From contig NZ_KI911782.1 in NCBI RefSeq assembly GCF_000515395.1, positions 3,284,606 through 3,348,605 on the forward strand: 64,000 nt of DNA. Direction: 5' to 3'. The position numbers and the translations under genes are program-made. The notes under the pieces are model-generated. The model did no database searches, was not told where the DNA came from, and saw only the letters and a list, made by a program, of their open reading frames with translations. This DNA is from Jiangella gansuensis DSM 44835. Its GTDB lineage: Bacteria > Actinomycetota > Actinomycetes > Jiangellales > Jiangellaceae. This document shows positions 54,951-63,966 of this stretch, one piece after another (positions within the stretch are counted from its first letter, which is position 1; the number at the start of each line of letters is the position of its first letter).

Positions 54951-57262
54951 CGAGCCTCGTACAGGCGGAACCAGTCGAAGGTCGCGACGGTGGCCGGGGT
55001 GGCGCCGCCGCCGGCGTAGAGCCCGACGGCCGGCGAGGTGTCCGCCGGCATCGTCCACGTCGCGCCCCAGCGCCAGGTGGAGCCGTCCCGCGACGACGCC
55101 GACCGGTACAGGTGCTCACCGGTGGACGGGTCGACGGTGTGGTGGATGCGCAGCCACATCGTCTCCGCCACCGGTCCGCCGAGGTGGGCGCCCCAGCGAA
55201 GGGTGCCGTTCTCGTCCAGCTCCTTGCCGAACTCGATCTGCCGCGAGCTCCAGATCGCGACGTCGCCGAGCCGCAGGAAGTTGTCGTCGTCGTCCCGGAC
55301 GATCATGCCGGCCTGCTGGTAGTTGCGGATCGTGCCGGTGCCGAGGTCGAGGTGGAGCTTCGTCTCGGCGATCCAGTCGCCCTCCGGCGGGGTGCGCAGC
55401 AGCAGCGGCCCGGTGTTGGCGGAGCCGACGATGTCGACGGACTCCAGCGGCCAGGTGAGTACGCCGTCGCCGACGGACACCGACGACGACGGCCGCAGCC
55501 AGTCCCAGCCTTCGCCGAGGGCACCGTCGAACTCCTCGGAGAACAGCAGGTCGCCGGCCGACGGTTCCGTGACGGGTTCCGTCACCGGGCGAGAAGCGGC
55601 GACGACGGTGAGGTTGTCCACCTGCGCCTCGCCGCCGGATGCGGTCAGCTGGACCGGTCGCGGCCTGGCGAGCCCGTTGGGCAGTTCGATCTCGACCGAG
55701 GCGTCGGCGTCGCCGAGCCGGCTCTCCGCCAGCCGCGCGGTGGCCCGGCCGGAGCGCACCTCCACCGCCAGCGACGTCCAGGTACCGGCGTCGAAGCGCG
55801 ACGGCAGTGAAGCGGTGTCGCGGACGGTCCGGCTGCCGAGGGTGGCCTCGACGGTCAGCGTCCGGGCCGCGTCGTCCACCGTCACCTGGACTCCGGTGGT
55901 GCCGGCGCGGGCGGCGTCCACGGTCAGCTGACCGCCAGCGGGCACCCGCACGTCCGCCTCGATGCGGCTCTCGCGCGGCGCGCTGGCGCGGCTGCGCACG
56001 ACGGCGTCGCCGCCGTCGGCCGACGGGATCAGCCGGCCGACGGCGCCGGCGTCACCGTCGTCGTCGGTCCCTGCCTCCCACGCGCCGGCCACGGCACGAA
56101 GCGCGGAGCCCGATGCCGGGTCGTCGCTGACGATGTCCAGGCCGCCCGCGGTGACCGGTGCGGGCTGGGGTGTGTCCGACGGTCCTGCGCCGGCCCGGGT
56201 GACCGGCCAGCCGTCGATCCAGTCCAGCCGGTCGATGAGCGTCGGGCGCCGGTTGACGCCGCCGGGATCGTCCAGCCACGCCTCGTTCCGGTCGATCGCG
56301 TGGTACACGATGTAGTCCTGCCCGGACACGTCGGTGACGATCGCGTGGTGGCCGACGCCGATCCAGCGGTTGCCGTTCTGCGCCAGCACCTGCGTGCCGC
56401 CCACTCGGGAGTCCAGCAACGACACGCCCTCGTGGTCGACGAACGGGCCGAGCGGGCTCTTCGACCGGCCGGCGTACACGCTGTACCCGGTGACCGGTCC
56501 GGCGCAGCAGTTGGCCGACGACGCCGTCAGGTAGTACCAGCCGTCGTGTTCCACCACGAAGGAGCCCTCGTACCGGTCGGGCCTGGCCACCTGGGTCGGC
56601 TCGCCGACGGCCCGCAGCCCGGACTCGTCCAGCTCGGTCACCCACAGCCCGCCGTGGTAACCGCCGAAGTACAGGTACCGCGTGCCGTCGGACGCGGCGA
56701 GCAGCGCCGGGTCGATGGTGTTGAAGTAGTCGCCGTTGGGGCTGGGGCGCGGCGGCACCACCGGTCCGCCGGAGTCGGTCCACGGGCCGGCCGGGGTCGG
56801 CGCCGTCGCCGCCCCGATCGCGTAGTTCCATTGCCCGGGCTCGGCGACGGTGTCGGTGGCGGTGTAGTAGAGCACGTACTGGCCGTCGACGTAGCGGATG
56901 TCCGGCGCCCAGTAGAACGACGAGTCCGTGGTCCACTCCGGCCGGTCGGCATCGTCGAACACCGTCCCCAGGTACTCCCAGTCGACGAAGTCGCGGGAGC
57001 GGGCGACATGCATGAGGCCGAACTCGCTGGGCGCCTCGTGCAGCGGGTCGCTGGTCGCGTAGAGGTACCACCAGCCGTCCTTGCCGCGCAGCACGGCCGG
57101 GTCGGCGTAGGTGTCGGAGAACGATGCCGAGATCGGGTTCTGCGTGGTGGCGTCGTCAGGGGTCCCGACGGCGTCCGGCTCGGCAACCGCTGGTGATCCG
57201 GCCAAGGACACCGCCAGGGACACGGCCACCGTGACCAGCCCGATCAGAGGAGTTCGGAGCAC
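54947..57262 (-). CDS. Secreted GH43-like protein with C-terminal carbohydrate-binding sandwiches
   Basis: 771 aa, Sec signal (LIGLVTVAVSLAVSLAGSPAVA). Residues about 45-350 form a GH43-like propeller (SDTYADPAVLRGKDGWWYLYAT, FYWAPDIRYVDGQYVLYYT, YEGSFVVEHDGWYYL); about 390-560 is a beta-sandwich resembling a concanavalin-type domain; about 575-770 is a DUF1349/beta-xylosidase-C-like module (LFSEEFDGALGEGWDWLRP, YRSASSRDGSTWRW). Such proteins cut arabinan or arabinoxylan side chains. GTG 57262 lies 6 nt after the permease stop. Confidence 0.87.
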   Translation of the reverse strand: MLRTPLIGLVTVAVSLAVSLAGSPAVAEPDAVGTPDDATTQNPISASFSDTYADPAVLRGKDGWWYLYATSDPLHEAPSEFGLMHVARSRDFVDWEYLGTVFDDADRPEWTTDSSFYWAPDIRYVDGQYVLYYTATDTVAEPGQWNYAIGAATAPTPAGPWTDSGGPVVPPRPSPNGDYFNTIDPALLAASDGTRYLYFGGYHGGLWVTELDESGLRAVGEPTQVARPDRYEGSFVVEHDGWYYLTASSANCCAGPVTGYSVYAGRSKSPLGPFVDHEGVSLLDSRVGGTQVLAQNGNRWIGVGHHAIVTDVSGQDYIVYHAIDRNEAWLDDPGGVNRRPTLIDRLDWIDGWPVTRAGAGPSDTPQPAPVTAGGLDIVSDDPASGSALRAVAGAWEAGTDDDGDAGAVGRLIPSADGGDAVVRSRASAPRESRIEADVRVPAGGQLTVDAARAGTTGVQVTVDDAARTLTVEATLGSRTVRDTASLPSRFDAGTWTSLAVEVRSGRATARLAESRLGDADASVEIELPNGLARPRPVQLTASGGEAQVDNLTVVAASRPVTEPVTEPSAGDLLFSEEFDGALGEGWDWLRPSSSVSVGDGVLTWPLESVDIVGSANTGPLLLRTPPEGDWIAETKLHLDLGTGTIRNYQQAGMIVRDDDDNFLRLGDVAIWSSRQIEFGKELDENGTLRWGAHLGGPVAETMWLRIHHTVDPSTGEHLYRSASSRDGSTWRWGATWTMPADTSPAVGLYAGGGATPATVATFDWFRLYEAR

Positions 57263-57268
57263 TCGCGA

Positions 57269-58174
57269 TCATCCCTTCAAGCCGCTGCGCGACACGCCCT
57301 CGATGACGTACCGCTGGGTGAAGACGAACAGGATCAGGACCGGGACGCTGGCCACGAACGCACCGGCCATGATGACCGGGTAGTCGGTGGTGTACGCCCC
57401 CTGGAGCAGCCGCAGGCCGGCCGGCAAGGTGAGCCGTTCCGGGCTGAACAGCACGTAGATCGGCCAGATGAAGTCGTTCCAGTTGGCCAGGAAGGACAGC
57501 ACTGCCAGGGTCGCCAGCGCCGGTTTCGAGTTCGGCAGCACAACCCGGGTGAAGATCTGCCACTGGTTCGCGCCGTCGATCAGCGCCGCCTCCTCCAGCT
57601 CACCGGGGAGCATGGAGAAGAACTGCCGCAGGAAGAACACCCCGAACGCACTGGCCGCGCCCGGCACCACCAGCGCCCAGACGGTGTCCAGCCAGCCGAG
57701 CTGGTCGATGATGAGGTAGTTGGGGATCAGGAACACGAAGCCGGGCACGAACAGCGTCGACACGATGACGACGAACAGCACCCCGCGGCCGCGGAAGTGC
57801 AGCCGGGCCAGGGCATACGCCGCCGTCGATGCCAGCACCAGCACCAGCGCCATGTGCAAGGTCGCGGCCAGCAGGCTGTTGAGGAACCAGCGCAGCACCG
57901 GGTACGAGCCGTCGAGCCGCAGGAGCCCTTCGTAGGCGCCGAACGTCGGCGAATCCGGCAGGAACGTCGGCGGGACCGCCGTCGCCTCCGGGTTCGTCTT
58001 GATCGACGTCAGGAACATCCAGATGATCGGGCCGATGAAGATGACCGTCAGCACCGCCAGGAACAGCCAGAACATCCCCCGCCCGAGCATGGAACCGGCG
58101 CCGTGGCCGGGCCCGGGCGCGGACGGCGGCGCCGGCGGCTCCTGCCGGTTCGAGGTCCGGGTCAGGACCGCCAT
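57269..58174 (-). CDS. Carbohydrate ABC transporter permease (MalG type)
   Basis: 301 aa with six TM helices and the EAA loop (FFSMLPGELEEAALIDGANQWQIFTRVVLPNSKPALATLAVLSFLANWNDFIWP). Inner membrane subunit taking up an arabino-oligosaccharide, inferred from neighbours. Starts 13 nt inside the upstream permease gene. Confidence 0.95.
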   Translation of the reverse strand: MAVLTRTSNRQEPPAPPSAPGPGHGAGSMLGRGMFWLFLAVLTVIFIGPIIWMFLTSIKTNPEATAVPPTFLPDSPTFGAYEGLLRLDGSYPVLRWFLNSLLAATLHMALVLVLASTAAYALARLHFRGRGVLFVVIVSTLFVPGFVFLIPNYLIIDQLGWLDTVWALVVPGAASAFGVFFLRQFFSMLPGELEEAALIDGANQWQIFTRVVLPNSKPALATLAVLSFLANWNDFIWPIYVLFSPERLTLPAGLRLLQGAYTTDYPVIMAGAFVASVPVLILFVFTQRYVIEGVSRSGLKG

Positions 58175-59109
58175 CGTGGCCGCCTCCTCTCACGCATCGC
58201 GAGCACCTGGATGATCGAGACGATCCCGAGGAAGACCGCGAGCAGGTACGACATTGCCGCGGCACTGCCCATCCGGAACGACTCCAGACCCTCGCCGAGC
58301 ATCACGATCAGCGCGGTGCGGGTGGTGTCGCCGGGCCCGCCGTTGGTCACCAGCAGCGCCTGGCCGAACATGTTGGCCGAGGCCAGGATCGTGATGGTGA
58401 CGACGAACAGCAGCACCGCACGCAGCCCCGGCAGGGTCACGTGCCGGAACTGCTGCCAGCCGCTCGCGCCGTCCACCTTGGCCGCGTCGTACAACTCGGC
58501 CGGAATGTCCTGCAGGCCGGCCAGGTAGATGATCGTGTTGAACCCGAGCGTCCACCACACGGTCATCGCGACCAGGCTGATCCACGCCCACGGCTGGGCG
58601 GTGATCCACGGGATCGGCCAGTCGACGCCGAGCGAGCGCAGCACGCCGTCCAGGCCGACCAGGTCGATGAGCCCGTTCACGATGCCGATGTTCGGGTCGA
58701 GCATGAACCGGAACAGCAGGCCGACGACGGCGACACCGAGCACGTACGGCATGAAGAAGACCGCGCGGAACAGCGTCCGCCCCGGGAACCGCCGGTTCAG
58801 CAGGATCGCCAGCCCCAGCGGGATGGCCACCAGGAACGGCACGCTCGCGACGGTGAACACCGCGGTCGCCTTCATGCCGTTCCAGAACATCTGGAACACC
58901 GCCGACGTGGAGTCGAACAGGGCCGCGTAGTTCTCCAGGCCGACGAACGGACGGTACTCCAGCATGAAGTCCCAGTCGTGCAGGCTCATCCAGAGACCGA
59001 GCAGCGCCGGTCCGATCACAAAGGTCAGGAAGACCAGCAGGAACGGCGCCATGAACGCGTACGGCGTCCATGGTGCGTGCCGGCGGATCTTCACGCCAGT
59101 GGCCGCCAC
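58162..59109 (-). CDS. Carbohydrate ABC transporter permease (MalF type)
   Basis: 315 aa, six TM helices, EAA loop (LQDIPAELYDAAKVDGASGWQQFRHVTLPGLR). Pairs with the next permease. No ATPase gene is in the operon, so a shared MsiK-type ATPase elsewhere is expected, as in many actinomycetes. Begins 5 nt after the binding protein stop. Confidence 0.95.
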   Translation of the reverse strand: MAATGVKIRRHAPWTPYAFMAPFLLVFLTFVIGPALLGLWMSLHDWDFMLEYRPFVGLENYAALFDSTSAVFQMFWNGMKATAVFTVASVPFLVAIPLGLAILLNRRFPGRTLFRAVFFMPYVLGVAVVGLLFRFMLDPNIGIVNGLIDLVGLDGVLRSLGVDWPIPWITAQPWAWISLVAMTVWWTLGFNTIIYLAGLQDIPAELYDAAKVDGASGWQQFRHVTLPGLRAVLLFVVTITILASANMFGQALLVTNGGPGDTTRTALIVMLGEGLESFRMGSAAAMSYLLAVFLGIVSIIQVLAMRERRRPRWRS

Positions 59110-59113
59110 TGGA

Positions 59114-60466
59114 CTACCCCTGGTACCGGTCGCGGTTCTCTTCCAGCTTCTTGGCCGCCCGCTCGGCCGCCTCGGTCAGCGCCGCGGCGGGCTCCTTCGT
59201 CAGCAGGACGGCCTCGTTGAGCGCCTGGTCGAAGTCGGCGAAGGCGTCGCTGATGCCGGGTACGGCCGGCGGGAAGTGCAGGTAGTCGGCCTGCTCGGCG
59301 AGTGCGGACTGCTCGGGCAGGGCGGCGAACTCCGCGGATTCGCGCACCGAGTTGCGGGCCGGCACCTGGCCGCCCTCGGCCCAGGCGAGCGACTGCTGGC
59401 TCACCCAGTTGATGAAGACCCGCGCGGCCTCCTGCTTGTTCTCGTCCGGTGTGCGCTGGCGGGGGAGCACGAAGTTGTGGGATCCGGCCCAGGCGGCCTC
59501 GGTCCCGCCGATGTTCGGCAGGGGCGCCACGCCCCATTCCAGGTCCGGGACTTCCTTGAGGGTGTTGATGTGCCAGATACCGTTCCAGTTGAACGCGGCC
59601 TGGCCGTTCTGCAGCGCGATGGCGTCGGCGTCCTGGCCGACGTCGGTGGGGCTGTAGCCGTTGTGGATGGCGTCGACCATCCAGGTCAGCGCCTGTACAC
59701 CGGGGTCCTCGTGCCAGGTGACCTCGGTGCCGTCCTCGTTGAACAGGTCGCCGCCGAACTGCCAGATCAGCGACTGCAGCGTCATCGAGCCGGTGAACGG
59801 GTGCGGCGACATCCAGTGGCCCTGGATGCCGGCGGCCTTGAGCTGCTCCAGCGCGGCCTCGTACGAATCGCGGTCCATGGGCGGGTTGTCCGGGTCCAGC
59901 CCGGCCGACTCCATGACCGTCTTGTTGTAGTAGTAGCCCAGCGGGTGCATGTCCAGCGGGATGCCGTAGCGCTGACCGTCGTACTCGCCGGCACCCCAGA
60001 CCGCCGCGGCGAAGTCTTCCTCGCGCAGGTCCAGGGCTTCCGCGACGTCGTCGAGCGGAACGATGACGTTGCGGGCGGCGTTGGTAGGCAGTGAGTCGAC
60101 GTGCATGATGCCGACGTCCGGGCCGTTGCCGGACTGCACCGCCGTCGGGATCTTCGCGTAGTAGTCGGCCCACTCCATCACCGTCATCTTGACCGCGATG
60201 TTCGGATGCTCGGTGTTGAACTGGTCGACCAGCTGCTGCATGAACGGCCCGTCGCCGCCGGTGAACCCGTTCCAGAAGGCCAGGTCCACGTTGGGGCCGT
60301 CGTAGCCGCTGGCGCCGCCGCCACCTTCCGCTGGCTCGGCACCCGGCGAGGAGGCGGAGCCGCCGCCGCAGGCGCTGATGACGGCGCCGGCGCCGAGGAC
60401 GCCGGTCGCGGTGAGGAACCGGCGGCGGGAGAGGTGTGGGAAGAGGGCCTTATCTCGTCTGTTCAC
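59114..60466 (-). CDS. Sugar ABC transporter substrate-binding lipoprotein
   Basis: 450 aa, Tat plus lipobox signal (LSRRRFLTATGVLGAGAVISACGGG), then a type 2 periplasmic binding fold (VDLAFWNGFTGGDGPFMQQLVDQFNTEHPNIAVK). Anchored outside the membrane to capture the sugar for the two permeases. Located 25 nt after the GH51 gene stop, in the same operon. Confidence 0.95.
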   Translation of the reverse strand: MNRRDKALFPHLSRRRFLTATGVLGAGAVISACGGGSASSPGAEPAEGGGGASGYDGPNVDLAFWNGFTGGDGPFMQQLVDQFNTEHPNIAVKMTVMEWADYYAKIPTAVQSGNGPDVGIMHVDSLPTNAARNVIVPLDDVAEALDLREEDFAAAVWGAGEYDGQRYGIPLDMHPLGYYYNKTVMESAGLDPDNPPMDRDSYEAALEQLKAAGIQGHWMSPHPFTGSMTLQSLIWQFGGDLFNEDGTEVTWHEDPGVQALTWMVDAIHNGYSPTDVGQDADAIALQNGQAAFNWNGIWHINTLKEVPDLEWGVAPLPNIGGTEAAWAGSHNFVLPRQRTPDENKQEAARVFINWVSQQSLAWAEGGQVPARNSVRESAEFAALPEQSALAEQADYLHFPPAVPGISDAFADFDQALNEAVLLTKEPAAALTEAAERAAKKLEENRDRYQG

Positions 60467-60491
60467 AGCTGCTCCTTCGCAGAAGTGTTGG

Positions 60492-62000
60492 TCAGTGGCC
60501 GAGCCGGATCAGGTGCCAGGACGACGGCGGCAGGGTGGCCGTCAGCCGGTCGCCGTCCACGAGAGTGTTCGTGGCCGGCCGCGGCACGACGCGGTCCGGG
60601 TGCTCCGCGGTGTTCACCGCGTCCGGATCGTCGTCGGCGATCGTGAGGTGCTCGATGAGGCGTAGCGGCGAGCCGAACGCGCGCAGCGGCACGGTGAGGG
60701 CGGCGGGCTCGTTCCGGTCGCGGTTGGCGACCAGCAGTGTCAGGGCCCCGGTCTCGGGGTCCTGGACGGCCGTCACCCGGGTGGCGGGGACGTCGCCGTA
60801 GCGCTGGGTGGCGAGCTCGCGGGTGCGCACCGCGGTGCGCAGGACGGTGCCGCGGGCGTGCCGGGAGGTCAGTGCGAACGGGTGGAAGATGGTCTGTCGC
60901 CAGGCGGGGCCGCCGGTGCGGGTGAGGATCGGCCCGATGACGTTGACCAGCTGGGCCTGACAGGCGATGGACACCCGGTCGCAGTTGTCCAGCAGGGCCA
61001 TCAGCAGGTCGCCCACTACCACCGCGTCGGTGACGCTGTAGACGTCCTCGATCAGCGCGCCGTTCTCGGTGACCTCGAGGTCTTCCTGGCCGGCGAAGCG
61101 GTTCTGGAACCAGACGTTCCACTCGTCGAAGGAGATGGTCAGCCGCTTGCTGCTGCGCCGCACCGCGCCGACGTGGTCCGCTGTCGCGGTCACCGCCGCG
61201 ATCATGCGGCGCATGTCCTCCGACGAGGCGAGGAAGCTGTCGACGTCGCCGTCGTGGGGTTCGTAGTACGCGTGCAGCGAGATGTGGTCGACCAGGTCGT
61301 AGGTGTGTTCCAGGACGATGCGCTCCCAGCTGCCGAACGTCGGCATGGAGCTGTTGGAGCTGCCGCAGGCGACCAGCTCGATGTCCGGGTCGGCGCGGCG
61401 CATCGCCCGGGCGGTCTCGGCGGCCAGCCGGCCGTACTCGTCGGCGGTCTTGTGCCCGATCTGCCAGGGCCCGTCCATCTCGTTGCCCAGGCACCAGGTG
61501 CGGATGGCGTGTGGGTCCTTGTGCCCGTTGGCGACCCTACGGTCCGCGGTGCTGGTGGTGCCGGCCACGAGGTTGGTGTATTCGAGCAGGTCGACGGCTG
61601 CGTCGACGCCGCGGGTGCCGAGGTTGACCGCCATGATGGGGTCGATCCCGAGGCCTCGTGCCCAGCGGCAGAACTCGTCGACGCCGACGGTGTTCGGCTC
61701 GATCGAGCGCCAGGCGAGGTCCAGCCGGCGCGGCCGCTCGTCGACGGGGCCGACGCCGTCCTCCCAGCGGTAGCCGGAGACGAAATTGCCGCCGGGGTAG
61801 CGGATGGTGGTCACGCCCAGCTCGCGCACCAGGTCGGCGACATCGCCGCGGAAGCCGTGCTCGTCGGCGGTGGGATGGTCCGGCTCGAAGATGCCGCCGT
61901 AGACGCAGCGCCCCATGTGCTCCACGAACGAGCCGAACACCCGCTCGTCGACTGTGCCCACGGTGAACGCCGGGTCCAACCCGACTTCGACGTCGTACAT
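60492..62000 (-). CDS. Alpha-L-arabinofuranosidase, GH51
   Basis: 502 aa, cytoplasmic, no signal peptide. Begins FGSFVEHMGRCVYGGIFEP typical of GH51; acid/base Glu in WCLGNEMDGPWQIG near residue 175 and nucleophile Glu in SFDEWNVWFQNRF near 295, then C-terminal beta-sandwich. Start ATG 62000 with GAAGGGG upstream. Removes arabinofuranose from imported oligosaccharides, completing the operon's job. First gene, under the two direct-repeat operators at 62041. Confidence 0.95.
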   Translation of the reverse strand: MYDVEVGLDPAFTVGTVDERVFGSFVEHMGRCVYGGIFEPDHPTADEHGFRGDVADLVRELGVTTIRYPGGNFVSGYRWEDGVGPVDERPRRLDLAWRSIEPNTVGVDEFCRWARGLGIDPIMAVNLGTRGVDAAVDLLEYTNLVAGTTSTADRRVANGHKDPHAIRTWCLGNEMDGPWQIGHKTADEYGRLAAETARAMRRADPDIELVACGSSNSSMPTFGSWERIVLEHTYDLVDHISLHAYYEPHDGDVDSFLASSEDMRRMIAAVTATADHVGAVRRSSKRLTISFDEWNVWFQNRFAGQEDLEVTENGALIEDVYSVTDAVVVGDLLMALLDNCDRVSIACQAQLVNVIGPILTRTGGPAWRQTIFHPFALTSRHARGTVLRTAVRTRELATQRYGDVPATRVTAVQDPETGALTLLVANRDRNEPAALTVPLRAFGSPLRLIEHLTIADDDPDAVNTAEHPDRVVPRPATNTLVDGDRLTATLPPSSWHLIRLGH

Positions 62001-62040
62001 GCAGTGACCCCTTCGTCCTGGCCGAGACGCGACCGGTGCG

Positions 62041-62083
62041 TTTACAACGGATAACCGTGCGCATAGTTTTACAACGGATAACC
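62041..62083. promoter_or_regulatory. Twin direct-repeat operator, arabinoside operon
   Basis: TTTACAACGGATAACC occurs twice, identically, at 62041-62056 and 62068-62083, 27 bp apart, just upstream of the GH51 start on the minus strand. Ends GTT..AAC give partial dyad symmetry. Likely binding sites of the divergent LacI-type regulator. Confidence 0.65.
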
Positions 62084-62167
62084 TGGAATGTGAAGAGCTG
62101 GCTTCGAGCTGGTGCGTACCGGCGGGCGTGGGCGGAAAACCCGTTCGGGCGTCGCGGCTCGCGTGCC

Positions 62168-62173
62168 TAGACT
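62168..62173 (+). promoter_or_regulatory. -10 box of the LacI gene
   Basis: TAGACT, predicted start near 62180, leaving a 5' leader of about 31 nt that contains the ribosome site GAGAGGGGG (62197-62205). Confidence 0.4.
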
Positions 62174-62210
62174 CTGATGTCGTCGCCAGTCCGGGCGAGA
62201 GGGGGTGTTT

Positions 62211-63221
62211 GTGGGCAGCCGGTTGAAGGACGTCGCCGACCTTGCCGGGGTGTCGTTCAAGACGGTGTCGAACGTCATCAACAACCACCCGAACGTCACC
62301 GAGAAGACGCGCGAGAAGGTGCTCAAGGCGGTCGCCGAGCTGCGCTACCGGCCGAACGTCACGGCGCGCAGCCTGCGGCACGGCCGCTCCGGCTTCCTCG
62401 CCATCGCGCTACCGGAACTCACCTCGCCGTACTTCGCGTCGCTCGCCTCGGAGGTGGGCGCGGCGGCGAAGCAGCAGGGCCTGATCGTGCTCATCGAGGA
62501 GACGTTCGGCGAGGCCGAGCGGGAGCAGATCGTCCTCGACGGCCTGGAGTCGCGCTTGATCGACGGGGTCATCTTCAGCCCGATGGCCATGGACGCCCGT
62601 GACGTCGCCGCGCGGCACAGTTCCACCCCGACCGTGCTGCTCGGCGAGCGCGGCCACCCGGCCGGCTTCGACCACATCGCCGTGGACAACGTCCGGGCCG
62701 CTCGTGAGGTCACCGCGCACCTGGCCGGGCTGGGTCGCCGGCACATCGCCGCCATCGGCGCCGAGACCGGCGGCGGCACCGGCGGGCTGCGCGCTCGCGG
62801 CTACCGCGCCGCGCTCCGGGACGCCGGGCTCCCGGTCGATCGGTCCCTCGTCGTGTCGAACCTCGACTTCGACCGCATCAGTGGTGCCCGGGCGATGGCG
62901 GCACTGCTGGACAAGGGCCGCCCCATCGACGCCGTCTTCTGCTTCAACGACCTGATGGCGCTGGGCGCGCTGCGGGTGCTGCACGAGCGCGGGTATCGCG
63001 TCCCCGACGACGTCGCGGTGGCCGGCTTCGACGACATCGAGGAGAGCCGGTACTCGTGGCCGTCGCTGACGACGGTGGCGCCGGACGTGCCGTTCATCGC
63101 CGCGGAAGCGGTCCGGCTCATCGCCCGGCGGCTGACCGACCCGGACGCCAAGGCGGAGCGGATCGAGGTGCCGTTCGCGCTGCGTATCCGCGAGAGCACG
63201 GTCGGCATCGCCGGCCGCTGA
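62211..63221 (+). CDS. LacI-family transcriptional regulator
   Basis: 336 aa. N-terminal helix-turn-helix (RLKDVADLAGVSFKTVSNVINNHPNVTEKTREKVLKAVAELRYRPN), hinge helix, and periplasmic-binding-like effector domain (SGFLAIALPELTSPYFASLASEV, FCFNDLMALGALRVLHERGYRVPDDVAVAGFDDIEESRYSWPSLTTV). GTG 62211 fits the ribosome site with 5-nt spacing; the GTG at 62205 overlaps it. Divergent from the arabinoside operon, so it probably represses it until an arabinose-containing sugar binds. Confidence 0.95.
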   Translation: MGSRLKDVADLAGVSFKTVSNVINNHPNVTEKTREKVLKAVAELRYRPNVTARSLRHGRSGFLAIALPELTSPYFASLASEVGAAAKQQGLIVLIEETFGEAEREQIVLDGLESRLIDGVIFSPMAMDARDVAARHSSTPTVLLGERGHPAGFDHIAVDNVRAAREVTAHLAGLGRRHIAAIGAETGGGTGGLRARGYRAALRDAGLPVDRSLVVSNLDFDRISGARAMAALLDKGRPIDAVFCFNDLMALGALRVLHERGYRVPDDVAVAGFDDIEESRYSWPSLTTVAPDVPFIAAEAVRLIARRLTDPDAKAERIEVPFALRIRESTVGIAGR

Positions 63222-63261
63222 GCTGTGGCGGCCGGCTGGCCGCGCGGGTTCCGGGCTCGGC

Positions 63262-63696
63262 TCAGGCGCGGGCGCGGCTGACTCGGCGGCTGGCTCCCAC
63301 GGCGTGGTCGACGCTGAACCTGCCGGCGCCGACGGCGGCGAGCGTCAGGCTGGCCGCACCGAGTGCGATCACCAGCTCCGCGCCGCCCTGGTCGACGAAG
63401 ATCCCGTTGCCGGCGTGGACGAAGATCCACGCGCCGACCATGTCGGCCGCCAGCAGCAGGCCCACGACCGGCGTCAACGCGCCGGCGATGAGCGCCACGC
63501 CGCCGCCCAGCTCCACCAGCGCCGCGAACCACGCCGACGCGGTGGCCAGTGGCACGTCCATCTGCTCGAACCCGGCTGCGACGTTGTCGACGCCGATGTC
63601 GTTGACCTTCTGCCAGCCGTGCGCGACGAAGACGACGCCGATGCCGACGCGGACGATGAGCAGGGCGAGATCGCGGGCGATGGGCGGCACGGACAT
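63262..63696 (-). CDS. DoxX-family membrane protein
   Basis: 144 aa with four TM helices (LALLIVRVGIGVVFVAHGWQKV, ASAWFAALVELGGGVALIAG, PVVGLLLAADMVGAWIFVHAG, ELVIALGAASLTLAAVGAG). The family is linked to oxidative-stress defence and thiosulfate/quinone chemistry; the reaction here is unknown. AAAGGGAG precedes ATG 63696, and a strong palindrome lies 12 nt upstream. Confidence 0.9.
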   Translation of the reverse strand: MSVPPIARDLALLIVRVGIGVVFVAHGWQKVNDIGVDNVAAGFEQMDVPLATASAWFAALVELGGGVALIAGALTPVVGLLLAADMVGAWIFVHAGNGIFVDQGGAELVIALGAASLTLAAVGAGRFSVDHAVGASRRVSRARA

Positions 63697-63708
63697 GGAG
63701 CTCCCTTT

Positions 63709-63724
63709 ACTTGAACGTTCATGT
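63709..63724. promoter_or_regulatory. Palindromic operator upstream of doxX
   Basis: ACTTGAACGTTCATGT has the perfect core TGAACGTTCA and is symmetric except for one base pair. MarR/TetR-type regulators bind such sites; no regulator gene is within view. Confidence 0.55.
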
Positions 63725-63790
63725 TTCACAGGGCATGACTGAAACTGTCTGACGCATCAACTACTGGTGACGCGTCGAGGTTCCGCCCAG

Positions 63791-63957
63791 CTAGGGGGTG
63801 TCTCGTGGATCTTCGGCGGCGCGGATCGACGCCCAGACGCCGACCAGCTGCGTTGTCGTCGTCGCTCGATGGCTCCGCATCGACCTCCTCCTCCGCCTTG
63901 CTGGACCGACACCTGGACGCCGCCCGCATCCACCAAGATCCACGAGACACCCCCTAG
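63791..63957. repeat. MITE-like element with 23-bp perfect terminal inverted repeats
   Basis: Arms 63791-63813 and 63935-63957, beginning CTAGGGGGTGTCTCGTGG and ending in its exact complement, enclose 121 bp without a gene. The CTAG ends could mark a target-site preference. No transposase is nearby. Confidence 0.6.
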
Positions 63958-63960
63958 GGT
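63955..63960 (+). promoter_or_regulatory. -10 box of the last gene, built from the repeat end
   Basis: TAGGGT begins inside the right repeat arm (63955-63957) and ends 6 nt before GTG 63967. Confidence 0.4.
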
Positions 63961-63966
63961 CGAGCT

